Shown piece after piece: positions 1 to 11,865 of a DNA stretch of 36,299 nt; position 1 is the first letter of the stretch, and each line of letters begins with the position of its first letter. The stretch lies in contig JAASSQ010000002.1 in the NCBI GenBank assembly GCA_021767845.1, positions 1 through 36,299 on the forward strand, written 5' to 3'. A model generated the notes under the pieces. The model saw only the letters and a list, made by a program, of their open reading frames with translations. It did not search any database and was not told the DNA's origin. The stretch comes from Roseovarius sp. (GTDB lineage: Bacteria > Pseudomonadota > Alphaproteobacteria > Rhodobacterales > Rhodobacteraceae). Both the position numbers and the translations under genes were made by a program.

Positions 1-342
<342 letters not shown>

Positions 343-361
343 CGGCGGGGCTTCCCCGCCG
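343..361 (+). other. Hairpin in the rpoB-rpoC gap
   Basis: Directly after the rpoB stop, CGGCGGGG (343-350) and CCCCGCCG (354-361) can form an 8-bp G+C-only stem with a 3-base loop. A pyrimidine-rich stretch follows, but there is no clean run of T. It sits about 35 bases before the rpoC start, so it may act as a partial attenuator, processing site or mRNA-stabilising element rather than a full terminator. The function is inferred. Confidence 0.55.
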
Positions 362-396
362 CCCTTTCCCCTTTGCCAGACTTCAAGGATTTGAAC

Positions 397-4641
<4,245 letters not shown>

Positions 4642-4668
4642 TCTTCGGGCCAAGCGTCTGAAAACCAG

Positions 4669-4698
4669 GGCCCCGCGGCACACGCTGCGGGGCCTTTT
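4669..4698 (+). terminator. Rho-independent terminator after rpoC
   Basis: GGCCCCGC (4669-4676) pairs with GCGGGGCC (4687-4694) around a 10-base loop, directly followed by TTTT. It lies 28 bases after the rpoC stop and before the unrelated dctB gene, so it should end the rpoBC transcript. Confidence 0.9.
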
Positions 4699-4769
4699 CC
4701 TTGGGCGGATGGAGTGTTTGGCACGCGATTGACCTTGCAATCCGCCCCGTTCCCGAGAATTCATAGGCC

Positions 4770-6500
4770 ATGCGCCGGTCCCATGTCATCTTCGCCATCC
4801 TGTGCCTGGCGGTCGCGGCGGCCGGTATCTTCTGGCTGTCTCTTCGCTACTTCCAATCGCAGGAGCGGACCGAGGCGCAAGGCCGGCTCTCGCTCTATCG
4901 CAGCACTGTTCTGGCCGAGCTGGAGCGGTTTTCGCACCTGACCTACGTGCTGGCGCGCGATCCTTTCGTGATCGGCACCGCGCGCGGATCAGGCACCGCG
5001 CGGCTTGACGACAGGCTGGCCGCCTTCGCGCGGCAAGCGGGGCTTGATGCGATTTACCTGATGCGGACCGACGGCGAGACCATCGCCGCTTCGAATGCCG
5101 GCGCAACTGGCAGCTTCGTGGGGCAGAACTATGCCTTCCGCCCCTATTTCCAGGAGGCGGTCGCGGGCCGGCAGGGCCGCTTTTACGGGATCGGCGCGAC
5201 AACCGGCTTGCCGGGCTACTTCATCGCCGATGCCGTGCGAGGTGCGCAGGACAGGGTTCTTGGGGTTGTCGCGATCAAGCTGGATCTGTCAGCCTTGGAA
5301 AACAGTTGGCGCGAGGCCGGCGAACAGGTCTTGTTGGCCAACCGGGACGGGGTTGTGCTGCTGTCGTCCGATCCGGCATGGCGCTATCGGGCGCTGCACG
5401 CCCTGTCGCCGGCACAGCGCGAGGCGATCCGCGCAACCCGGCAGTTTCCGGGCCAGGGCCTGGAGCCGTTCGACTGGCGCCAAATGGACGGGCAGCGCGC
5501 TCTTCTGGGCGGTGCGGAACGCCTGCACCTGACGGCGCGTGATCTGCCGCACGGCTGGGCCTTGCACTATTTCGCCAGCGACGACCGCGCGGTGACACGT
5601 AGCCTGCTGGTGACCGGTGGGGTGCTGATCCTCGCCGCCCTGGGCTTCATCTTCTCGCAGATGCGGCGGACCAGCCGGATTGGTGCAGCGCTTCGAAAAT
5701 CCGTGGCCGAGGAGGCGCAATTGAGAGAAGCCAACGAACGGTTGGCCGTGGAAATCGAAGAACGGAAAGCGGCCGAGCGGCAGCTCAAGCGGACGCAGGG
5801 TGAGCTGGAACGGGCCAGCCGCTTGGCTGCCTTGGGGCAATTGGCGGCATCGGTCACCCATGAGCTGGGCCAACCGCTGGCCGCCATGCGCAACCATCTG
5901 GCCGCAGCGGAATTGACCGGCGGGGTAACGGCCCGCGTCGCTCCGCGGATCGGTGCGCTTGTTGACCGGATGGAGGGTATCACGCGGCAGTTGAAGTTCT
6001 TTGCCCGGACCGACAACGAAGGGTTCCGTCAGGTCGATCTGCGCCACGCCATGCAGGCTGCCCTGGAACTTGTCGCACCGAATATCGAACAGGTGGGCGC
6101 GCAGGTAAGCCTTGATGCGCCGGACGGCCCTGTCCTGGTGCGGGGCGATCAACTCAGGCTGGAACAGGTGATGACCAACATCTTGCGCAATGCGCTGGAT
6201 GCGTTGGAGGACAGCGGCGCGCGGACGCTCGACGTTCTGATCGGCGCCACCGATGATACCGGTTGGTTCGAAGTGCAGGACAGCGGCCAGGGCCTTGGCG
6301 GTGCCGCCCTGTCGGACCTGCAGGAGCCGTTCTTCACCACCCGTGAAAGCGGCCGTGGCATGGGTCTTGGCCTTGCGATCTCGGCCAGTATCGTCAAGGA
6401 ACATCACGGGCGGATCTCGGCACGTGACGCCGCCGAAGGAGGCGCGGTGTTCCGCGTGGAAATCCCGCTGGCCCGGGCAGAGGAGGAGGTCGCGGCATGA
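4770..6500 (+). CDS. dctB: C4-dicarboxylate sensor histidine kinase DctB-like
   Basis: Membrane sensor kinase of 576 residues. A first membrane segment lies at about 5-27, a periplasmic double-PAS/Cache-type sensor domain at about 30-278 (including the conserved stretch around NYAFRPYFQEA, 120-130), and a second membrane segment at about 279-297. A short coiled coil follows (about 310-350). The HisKA domain has phospho-acceptor H364 in VTHELGQPL. The ATPase domain shows an N box (466-479), G1 DSGQGLG (504-510), an F box (520-527) and G2 GRGMGLGLAI (528-537). The family senses C4-dicarboxylates and phosphorylates DctD. The stop overlaps the next gene by ATGA, so the two are translationally coupled. 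No strong ribosome site precedes the ATG. The ligand is inferred from the family and the adjacent TRAP genes. Confidence 0.88.
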   Translation: MRRSHVIFAILCLAVAAAGIFWLSLRYFQSQERTEAQGRLSLYRSTVLAELERFSHLTYVLARDPFVIGTARGSGTARLDDRLAAFARQAGLDAIYLMRTDGETIAASNAGATGSFVGQNYAFRPYFQEAVAGRQGRFYGIGATTGLPGYFIADAVRGAQDRVLGVVAIKLDLSALENSWREAGEQVLLANRDGVVLLSSDPAWRYRALHALSPAQREAIRATRQFPGQGLEPFDWRQMDGQRALLGGAERLHLTARDLPHGWALHYFASDDRAVTRSLLVTGGVLILAALGFIFSQMRRTSRIGAALRKSVAEEAQLREANERLAVEIEERKAAERQLKRTQGELERASRLAALGQLAASVTHELGQPLAAMRNHLAAAELTGGVTARVAPRIGALVDRMEGITRQLKFFARTDNEGFRQVDLRHAMQAALELVAPNIEQVGAQVSLDAPDGPVLVRGDQLRLEQVMTNILRNALDALEDSGARTLDVLIGATDDTGWFEVQDSGQGLGGAALSDLQEPFFTTRESGRGMGLGLAISASIVKEHHGRISARDAAEGGAVFRVEIPLARAEEEVAA

Positions 6501-7837
6501 GCCGTTCGCCATCGCGAAGCATTCTTCTTGTCGATGACGACCGCTCCATGCGGGAGTCGCTCGTCGACCTGCTGGAGGCGGATGGCTGGCGGGTCGAGGC
6601 CGTGGCCCGCGCGGAAAAGGCCGCCGACAGGCTGCCTGACATGCTGCCCGATGTTGTCCTGTCGGATGTGCGGATGCCCGGAATGTCGGGGCTGGACCTG
6701 CTGGCCAGCCTTTCGCCCGGCTCCTCGCCGCCGCTGGTCCTGATTTCGGCGCATGGCGATATTCCGATGGCCGTTCAGGCCATGCAGGATGGCGCCTACA
6801 GTTTCGTTGAAAAGCCGTATGAGCCCCGCCGCCTTTTGACGATCCTGCGGCATGCGGCCGATCAGCACCGGATGAAACGCATGAACGAACGCCTCAAGGC
6901 GCGGCTCATGCGCTTGTCGGGACTTGACCGTGTGCTTCTGGGGCAGACGCCCGAAACACGGGCTCTGCGCGAGGACATCCTTGACCTGGCCGAAAGCGAT
7001 GCGGCGGTTCTGATCCAGGGCGAAACCGGCACGGGCAAGGAATTGGTGGCGCGCGCCCTGCACGATCTCGGCCCAAGCGGCGACGGGCCATTCGTGGCAT
7101 TGAATTGCGCGGCACTGTCCCCCGCCAGTTTCGAAGCGGAGATGTTCGGCGGCCGGAACGGCGAGGACAGCCGCCTTATCATGGCGGATGGCGGCACGCT
7201 TTTCCTGGACGAGATCTGTTCCTGCCCGCCCGAGGTGCAGGCCAAGCTCTTGCGCGTGATCGAGGACAAGCTGGTGCCGCCCACGGGCGGCGGTGCGCCG
7301 GTGCCGGTTGCCTTCCGCGTGGTATCGGCCACGAATGAAGACCCCGAACAGGCGGTGGCCGATGGCCGCTTGCGGCGCGACCTGCTGTTCCGGCTGAACA
7401 CGATGGTCCTGACGCTGCCCACCTTGCGCCAGCGCCGCGACGACCTGGTTTTGCTGGTCACGCATTTCATGCAGGAATTCAGCCGTGTCTACGAGACCGA
7501 TCCGCCCGGTCTGGAGCAAGAGGACATCGCGGCGCTGATGGCGCATGACTGGCCCGGCAATGTGCGCGAGCTGCGCAACGTCGCGGAACGTCGCGTTCTG
7601 GCGGCGCGGCGTGGAACCGGGTCGATTCCGCAGGCGATGCGGGTTGATGCCGTGCATGACGAGGTGCCCGATACCCTGCGCGAAGCCGTTGCCGCCTTCG
7701 AGCGCGAGTTGATCGGCAAGGCGATCAAGGCCCATCAGGGGCGGATGGATGGCGTGGCCGAAGCGCTCGGGATCGGGCGGCGGACCCTGAACGAGAAGAT
7801 CGTCAAGCTGGGGCTCGACAAGGACTCGCTTCTGTAG
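6497..7837 (+). CDS. dctD: DctD-like response regulator, AAA+ type, lacking GAFTGA
   Basis: NtrC-family regulator of 446 residues. The receiver domain (about 7-120) has phospho-acceptor D57. The AAA+ domain (about 147-370) has Walker A GETGTGKE (175-182), Walker B GGTLFLDE (232-239) and an arginine-finger region RLRRDLLFRL (291-300). The C-terminal Fis-type helix-turn-helix spans about 414-440. Oddly, the L1 loop is about 8 residues shorter than usual: EMFG (215-218) runs through GRNGEDSRLIMA straight to DGG, with no GAFTGA. That motif contacts sigma-54, so activation of a sigma-54 promoter is unlikely. Rhodobacter capsulatus NtrC, which works with sigma-70 polymerase, is a known precedent for this loss. 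Its start overlaps the dctB stop, and the likely target is the dctPQM block downstream. Confidence 0.87.
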   Translation: MSRSPSRSILLVDDDRSMRESLVDLLEADGWRVEAVARAEKAADRLPDMLPDVVLSDVRMPGMSGLDLLASLSPGSSPPLVLISAHGDIPMAVQAMQDGAYSFVEKPYEPRRLLTILRHAADQHRMKRMNERLKARLMRLSGLDRVLLGQTPETRALREDILDLAESDAAVLIQGETGTGKELVARALHDLGPSGDGPFVALNCAALSPASFEAEMFGGRNGEDSRLIMADGGTLFLDEICSCPPEVQAKLLRVIEDKLVPPTGGGAPVPVAFRVVSATNEDPEQAVADGRLRRDLLFRLNTMVLTLPTLRQRRDDLVLLVTHFMQEFSRVYETDPPGLEQEDIAALMAHDWPGNVRELRNVAERRVLAARRGTGSIPQAMRVDAVHDEVPDTLREAVAAFERELIGKAIKAHQGRMDGVAEALGIGRRTLNEKIVKLGLDKDSLL

Positions 7838-7858
7838 CCCTGCGGATTTCCGCAGGGC
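7837..7858 (+). terminator. Terminator-like hairpin after dctD
   Basis: GCCCTGCGG (7837-7845) pairs perfectly with CCGCAGGGC (7850-7858) around ATTT, starting at the last base of the dctD stop codon. Only TCTGT follows, so the T tract is poor and termination may be partial. Confidence 0.6.
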
Positions 7859-7887
7859 TCTGTCACGCAAGCGCGCGGTTTTCTTCC

Positions 7888-7916
7888 TTGGACTGCGTGT
7901 GCATTTTTCCCATACT
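7888..7916 (+). promoter_or_regulatory. Candidate sigma-70 promoter of dctPQM
   Basis: TTGGAC (7888-7893) and CATACT (7911-7916) are separated by exactly 17 bases, placing the transcript start near 7923 and leaving a leader of about 30 bases before dctP. The -10 element matches consensus at 4 of 6 positions and the -35 at its first three. This fits a regulator upstream that lacks the sigma-54 contact loop. Assigned by eye. Confidence 0.5.
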
Positions 7917-7932
7917 CGCGCCATCACACGCA
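7894..7932 (+). promoter_or_regulatory. Inverted repeat overlapping the dctP promoter, candidate DctD operator
   Basis: TGCGTGTG (7894-7901) is repeated in inverse as CACACGCA (7925-7932). The arm centres are 31 bp apart, close to three helical turns, so a dimer could bind both from one face of the DNA. The left arm lies between the -35 and -10 elements and the right arm just past the predicted transcript start. The identity of the bound protein is inferred from the adjacent dctD. Confidence 0.4.
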
Positions 7933-7953
7933 TGAACCTTGGGAGGAGAAACC

Positions 7954-8973
7954 ATGCAGAAATTTCTGAGCCGCACGGCCGTGGCAGCGATCAGCCTTGC
8001 CTTCGCCACCGAGGCGATGGCGACCGAGTGGAATGTTTCGCTCTGGGGCAAGCGCCGCGCCTTCACCGAACACGTCGAGAAGCTGGCAGAGCTTGTTAGC
8101 CAAAAGACCGACGGCGAATTCACCCTGAACATCAGCTATGGCGGCCTGTCCAAGAACCGCGAGAACCTGGACGGGATCAGCATCGGTGCCTTCGAGATGG
8201 CGCAGTTCTGCGCGGGCTATCACCGCGACAAGAACCCCACGATCACCGTTCTGGAACTGCCCTTCCTGGGCGTCGAAACGCTGGAGCAGGAGCGCGAGCT
8301 TTCGATGGCGCTTTATGACCAGCCCGCCGTGCAAGAGGATCTTGCGCGCTGGAACGCCACGCTGCTGATGCCCTCGCCGATGCCGCAATACAACCTCGTG
8401 GGCCTGGGCGAGCCACCGCGCACCCTTGACGATTTCGAGGGGCTGAGCGTGCGCGCAACCGGCGGGATCGGGGCCGCGATGGAGGCCGTGGGCGCCGTGC
8501 CGACCTCGATGTCGGCCACCGAGGTGCGTCAATCGCTGGACAGCGGCGTCATCACCGCCGCCGCCTTCGCCCCCCATGCGCACATGGCGTTCGGTACGAT
8601 CGAGAATGCGAACTGGTGGACCACGAACCTGAACCCCGGCACCGTGAACTGCCCGGTGGTGGCCAATACAGACGCGCTCAACGACCTGTCGGACGAGCAT
8701 CGCGAGGCGCTTCTGGGCTCCATCGAAGAGGCGCTCGACCATTACGTTGACAACTACCTCAACAACACGATGGAAGCCTGGGGTCCGGCGCTGGACGAGC
8801 GCGGGATTGAACGGATCACCTATGATGCGGAGTCGCTTGCGGCCTTTGAAGAGGCCGTTGCCGGCCCCGCGGCCGAAGCCTGGATCGAAGACATGAGCGC
8901 CCGCGGCCTGCCCGCGCAAGAGCTTTATGACTTCGTGACCGGCAAGCTGGCCGAGTTGAAGGAAGGCAGCTGA
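7954..8973 (+). CDS. dctP: TRAP transporter periplasmic solute receptor, DctP family
   Basis: Extracytoplasmic substrate-binding protein of 339 residues. A Sec signal peptide (positive MQKFLSR, hydrophobic core, AMA before T24) suggests cleavage after A23. The mature part follows the DctP fold. The segment FEGLSVRATGG contains R167, at the place of the arginine that binds the carboxylate of the ligand across the family. The start is the ATG at 7954, with GGGAGGAG 7-14 bases before it; an in-frame TTG at 7939 precedes this ribosome site and is not used. It is the first gene of dctPQM, behind dctBD. Sequence alone does not fix the ligand: a C4-dicarboxylate or another small organic acid is likely. 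Confidence 0.9.
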   Translation: MQKFLSRTAVAAISLAFATEAMATEWNVSLWGKRRAFTEHVEKLAELVSQKTDGEFTLNISYGGLSKNRENLDGISIGAFEMAQFCAGYHRDKNPTITVLELPFLGVETLEQERELSMALYDQPAVQEDLARWNATLLMPSPMPQYNLVGLGEPPRTLDDFEGLSVRATGGIGAAMEAVGAVPTSMSATEVRQSLDSGVITAAAFAPHAHMAFGTIENANWWTTNLNPGTVNCPVVANTDALNDLSDEHREALLGSIEEALDHYVDNYLNNTMEAWGPALDERGIERITYDAESLAAFEEAVAGPAAEAWIEDMSARGLPAQELYDFVTGKLAELKEGS

Positions 8974-8982
8974 TCCTTCCTT
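8959..8982 (+). other. Hairpin spanning the dctP stop codon
   Basis: AAGGAAGG (8959-8966) pairs perfectly with CCTTCCTT (8975-8982). The 8-base loop contains the start of the dctP stop codon (8971-8973). It is the first of two consecutive stem-loops between dctP and dctQ. Confidence 0.5.
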
Positions 8983-8996
8983 GCCGATGACAAGTG

Positions 8997-9028
8997 CCGC
9001 CGCGCCGGGTGAATTGCCGGCGCGGCGG
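8997..9028 (+). terminator. Strong intra-operon hairpin between dctP and dctQ
   Basis: CCGCCGCGCCGG (8997-9008) pairs perfectly over 12 bp with CCGGCGCGGCGG (9017-9028) around an 8-base loop, followed only by ATTT. It lies between the receptor gene and the membrane genes. Such hairpins commonly act as leaky terminators or 3' stabilisers, making the binding protein more abundant than the permease. This role is inferred from position and strength. Confidence 0.65.
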
Positions 9029-9065
9029 ATTTGGCACAAGCGCAGCTTAACGAGGGGGGACCGAC

Positions 9066-9710
9066 ATGGCAGGCGCCGCGTCCGTTCTGTCCGACGACAG
9101 TCTTCTCAGCCGAATTGACCGCAGACTCTACAGGCTCGAACGGGTTTTCGCCCTGCTCAGCGGTTTGGCCGTCTTTGCACTTATGATCCTTGCCGTCGTG
9201 TCGGTTGCGGGGCGGAATTTCTTCAACCAGCCGCTGCCGGGATACGTGGACTGGATCGAACAGGCCATGCCCCTGATCGCCTTCATGGGGATTTCCTATG
9301 TTCAGCGCGATGGGGCCCATATCCGCATGGACATGCTGGTGGGCGCCTTGAGAGGGCGCGCGCTGTATCTGGCCGAGTTCATCACGACCTTTGCCATCCT
9401 GATCCTGATGGTTCTGCTTGTCTGGGGAAGCTGGGCCCATTTCGAGCGCAGCTTCGACTGGGCCGCGCCAATGTGGAGCCGGGACAGTTCGATGGACATC
9501 GCGTTGCCGCTGTGGCCGGCCAAGCTGTTGGCGCCGGTGGCCTTTTCGATCCTGTGTGTGCGGCTTGTCCTGCAGTTTTGGGGCTATGCGCGGGCCTTTA
9601 TCCTTGGCCTTCCCAAGCCAGTGGCGGTGCCGCTGGTGATGGATGCGGCAACGCTGGCCGCGCGCGAGGCCGAGCATGTCAGCCAGCGTGAAGACAGGGG
9701 GGATGCCTGA
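9066..9710 (+). CDS. dctQ: TRAP transporter small permease, DctQ family
   Basis: Small membrane subunit of a TRAP transporter, 214 residues. Four hydrophobic segments lie at about 28-48, 66-80, 103-123 and 151-173, the normal DctQ topology. The typical family stretch runs from AGRNFFNQPLPGYVDWIEQ (48-66) to FMGISYVQRDGAHIRMD in the second half. It pairs with DctM to form the membrane complex that accepts substrate from DctP, driven by a sodium gradient in characterised members. A purine-rich site (GAGGGGGGACC) lies just before the ATG. The stop TGA shares its last base with the dctM ATG, so the two are coupled. The C-terminal tail of about 35 residues is hydrophilic. Confidence 0.92.
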   Translation: MAGAASVLSDDSLLSRIDRRLYRLERVFALLSGLAVFALMILAVVSVAGRNFFNQPLPGYVDWIEQAMPLIAFMGISYVQRDGAHIRMDMLVGALRGRALYLAEFITTFAILILMVLLVWGSWAHFERSFDWAAPMWSRDSSMDIALPLWPAKLLAPVAFSILCVRLVLQFWGYARAFILGLPKPVAVPLVMDAATLAAREAEHVSQREDRGDA

Positions 9711-11110
9711 TGGATCCGATCGACATCGGTCTGGCCGTCACCGGCGGTCTTCTGGTTCTCGTCGTTCTGGGCATGCGCGTGGCCTTTGCCGCCGGTCTGG
9801 CGGGCATGGTGGGCCTGATCTGGATTTTCTGGTCGAAGAAGGGCTACGCCCCCGACGATCTGGGCTGGGCGCTGACCGTGGCCGCCAAGACCGCCGGCCA
9901 GGTGCCGCATTCCAAGGTCAGCTCGCAAGCGTTGAGCCTGATCCCGACCTTCATCCTGATCGGCTATTTGGCCTATTACGCGGGGCTGACCCGTGCGCTT
10001 TTCGAGGCGGCAAAGCGCTGGATCGCCTGGGTGCCGGGCGGGTTGGCGGTTTCAACCGTCTTCGCGACCGCGGGCTTTGCCGCCGTGTCGGGCGCCAGCG
10101 TGGCCACCTCGGCCGTGTTCGCCCGCATCGCCATCCCCGAGATGCTGAAGATCGGGTATGACAAGAAATTCGCCGCCGGCGTGGTGGCCGCAGGCGGCAC
10201 GCTGGCCAGCCTCATTCCGCCCTCGGCGATTCTTGTGATCTACGCGATCATCGTGGAACAGGATGTCGGCAAGCTGCTCTTGGCGGGGTTCATTCCGGGC
10301 GCGTTCTCAGCGCTTGTCTATGGCACGCTCATCATCGGGCTGGCCCTGACGATCAAGGGATTCGGCCCGCCGGTGTCGGGCTTCACATGGCGTGAGCGGC
10401 TGGTCGCGCTGCCTCCTGCCTTGCCGATCCTGCTGGTCGTGGTGACGATCATCTTCTTCGTCTACAATCCCTTCGGCGGCGATGCCTGGGGCACGCCCAC
10501 CGAGGGCGGGGCGATCGGGGCATTCATCGTGTTCCTGATGGCGGTTTACCGCGGGATGCGGTGGACCGAGCTGAAAGATGCGCTGCTGGAAACCGCGAAA
10601 CTCAGCGTGATGATCTTCACGATCATCTGGGGCGTGCTGATCTATGTTCGCTTCTTGGGCTTTGCCGATCTGCCGGGGGCGTTTGCCGACTGGATCACAT
10701 CGCTGACCCTGTCGCCCATGCTGATCCTGATCTGCATCCTGCTGGCCTATGCCGTGCTGGGCATGTTCATGGACGCGATCGGGATGCTGCTTCTGACATT
10801 GCCGGTGGTCTACCCGGCGGTCATGGCGCTGAACGGAGGCGAATTCGTGTCGGCGGCCGACAGTGCCTTTGGAATGTCGGGGCCGATGTGCGCGATCTGG
10901 TTCGGTATCCTGGTGGTCAAGATGGCCGAGTTCTGCCTGATCACGCCGCCCATCGGCCTGAACTGCTTTGTCGTGGCCGGTGTGCGCCCGGATCTCAGCG
11001 TTCAGGACGTGTTCAAGGGCGTGATGCCGTTTTTCATCGCGGATGCGATCACCATTGGTCTTCTTGTGGCCTTCCCGATGATCGTCCTGTGGCTGCCGGG
11101 GCTCGTGTAA
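9710..11110 (+). CDS. dctM: TRAP transporter large permease, DctM family
   Basis: Large membrane subunit, 466 residues, with about 12 hydrophobic segments spread along the length. Family landmarks are clear: the early loop with GASVATSAVFARIAIPEM, GGTLASLIPPSAILVIY directly after the AAGVVAA turn, and near the C-terminus KMAEFCLITPPIGLNCFVV. This subunit carries the ion-coupled transport path. It is a little longer than the common 425-430 residues, chiefly because of an N-terminal loop at about 35-75 (WSKKGYAPDDLGW through VSSQALSLIP). The start overlaps the dctQ stop by one base. It is the last gene of dctPQM and converges on the NUDIX gene. Confidence 0.93.
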   Translation: MDPIDIGLAVTGGLLVLVVLGMRVAFAAGLAGMVGLIWIFWSKKGYAPDDLGWALTVAAKTAGQVPHSKVSSQALSLIPTFILIGYLAYYAGLTRALFEAAKRWIAWVPGGLAVSTVFATAGFAAVSGASVATSAVFARIAIPEMLKIGYDKKFAAGVVAAGGTLASLIPPSAILVIYAIIVEQDVGKLLLAGFIPGAFSALVYGTLIIGLALTIKGFGPPVSGFTWRERLVALPPALPILLVVVTIIFFVYNPFGGDAWGTPTEGGAIGAFIVFLMAVYRGMRWTELKDALLETAKLSVMIFTIIWGVLIYVRFLGFADLPGAFADWITSLTLSPMLILICILLAYAVLGMFMDAIGMLLLTLPVVYPAVMALNGGEFVSAADSAFGMSGPMCAIWFGILVVKMAEFCLITPPIGLNCFVVAGVRPDLSVQDVFKGVMPFFIADAITIGLLVAFPMIVLWLPGLV

Positions 11111-11120
11111 CGCGTGGGAA

Positions 11121-11141
11121 GGGGCCGGGCCCGCGGGCCCC
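11121..11141. terminator. Bidirectional hairpin between dctM and the NUDIX gene
   Basis: GGGGCC (11121-11126) can pair with GGCCCC (11136-11141); the overlapping segment 11127-11140 is itself a perfect 14-bp palindrome. It lies in the 35-base gap between two convergent genes. There is no T run on either side, so its activity is uncertain. Confidence 0.4.
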
Positions 11142-11145
11142 GGTC

Positions 11146-11592
11146 TCACGGCAGGGCGCGGATGTAGCGGGCCACGAAGGCTCCATCGCCCTCGCTGGCG
11201 AGCAGGCCGGCGGCTTGCCGGGCAGGGGCCCAGATAACGCTGTGGCCCGGTTCCGTTGGGGCCGACAGACATCGAACGGGCCGCGCCGCGAAGATCGTGC
11301 AGATCTTTTCCGCCCACAGGTCGTAATCCGGCATGTAAGTGAAGCGGCGATAGACGCCCAAGCGCCGCGCGCCCGCGATCTTCCAGCCGGTCTCCTCGTG
11401 CACCTCGCGGTGAAGCGCCTGCAACGGAGATTCGCCGGGATCGATTCCGCCACCCGGCAATTGTATCTCCGGCTGCGGCTCTTGCTGGAAGGTCAGAAGC
11501 AAGCCATCCGGCCCCGGCAATATCGCATAGACACCCGGTCGCGGGCGGTAGGCGATGTCGCGGCGCGGCGTGTCTCCGAATCTCGGCGTCAT
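11146..11592 (-). CDS. NUDIX family hydrolase
   Basis: Small soluble hydrolase of 148 residues. The NUDIX box is complete and canonical at G48-W70: GGIDPGE, then REVHEETGW, with the metal-binding glutamates E63, E66 and E67. The family cleaves nucleoside diphosphates linked to another moiety; the substrate cannot be told from the sequence. It is the last gene of a run of five in one direction, 21 bases after the MoaD-like gene and behind the molybdenum hydroxylase subunits, so it may share their transcript. Whether it works with them is unknown: a house-cleaning function is equally possible. Confidence 0.85.
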   Translation of the reverse strand: MTPRFGDTPRRDIAYRPRPGVYAILPGPDGLLLTFQQEPQPEIQLPGGGIDPGESPLQALHREVHEETGWKIAGARRLGVYRRFTYMPDYDLWAEKICTIFAARPVRCLSAPTEPGHSVIWAPARQAAGLLASEGDGAFVARYIRALP

Positions 11593-11613
11593 CCTTGCAT
11601 CATCCCTTGCCGC

Positions 11614-11859
11614 TCACCCGCCCTTGAGGCGCGCCAGAAGCACGACTTCGCTGTCCTCATGGATCGGGGTGAACCAGCTGTCATTGTAGACCTTGCCGTC
11701 AATCGCCACCGATATGCCGCGTTCAAGCTGCGGTTTGATGGCCGGATACTGCTCCGCCAACCCGTCCAGCAATTCCCGCAAAGTCGAGGCGTCGATGTTC
11801 ACCTCGGACCGACCGTCCGTCGCTGACGTCAGAGAGCCGAAGACCTTGACCTGCACCAT
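11614..11859 (-). CDS. MoaD/ThiS-like ubiquitin-fold small protein
   Basis: Protein of 81 residues with the beta-grasp pattern of MoaD/ThiS: VQVKVFGSL at the start, a helix around LRELLDGLAEQYP, and a C-terminus ending in exactly Gly-Gly. In this family the terminal Gly-Gly is adenylated and thiocarboxylated to deliver sulfur, in MoaD for the dithiolene of molybdopterin. The gene starts 6 bases after the stop of the molybdenum-binding hydroxylase subunit, which strongly suggests co-expression. It may be a dedicated sulfur carrier for cofactor assembly or maturation of this enzyme, separate from a housekeeping MoaD elsewhere. The specific role is inferred. Confidence 0.78.
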   Translation of the reverse strand: MVQVKVFGSLTSATDGRSEVNIDASTLRELLDGLAEQYPAIKPQLERGISVAIDGKVYNDSWFTPIHEDSEVVLLARLKGG

Positions 11860-11865
11860 GCCGGA

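Noticed and set aside
373-396. rpoC starting at TTG 373
   Set aside because: The ribosome site lies between it and ATG 397, and the family N-terminus begins at the ATG.
4719-4740. TGGCACG before dctB, a perfect -24 element
   Set aside because: No GC element at the required distance; the next TTGC is several bases too far.
7888-7904. Possible sigma-54 promoter before dctP (GG and GC elements in TTGGACTGCGTGTGC)
   Set aside because: The GG and GC are separated by 9 bases instead of 10, and sigma-54 is strict about this spacing.
6404-7933. Long minus-strand open frame of about 500 codons opposite dctD
   Set aside because: A shadow produced by high G+C codon bias; histidine- and arginine-rich with no recognisable domain.
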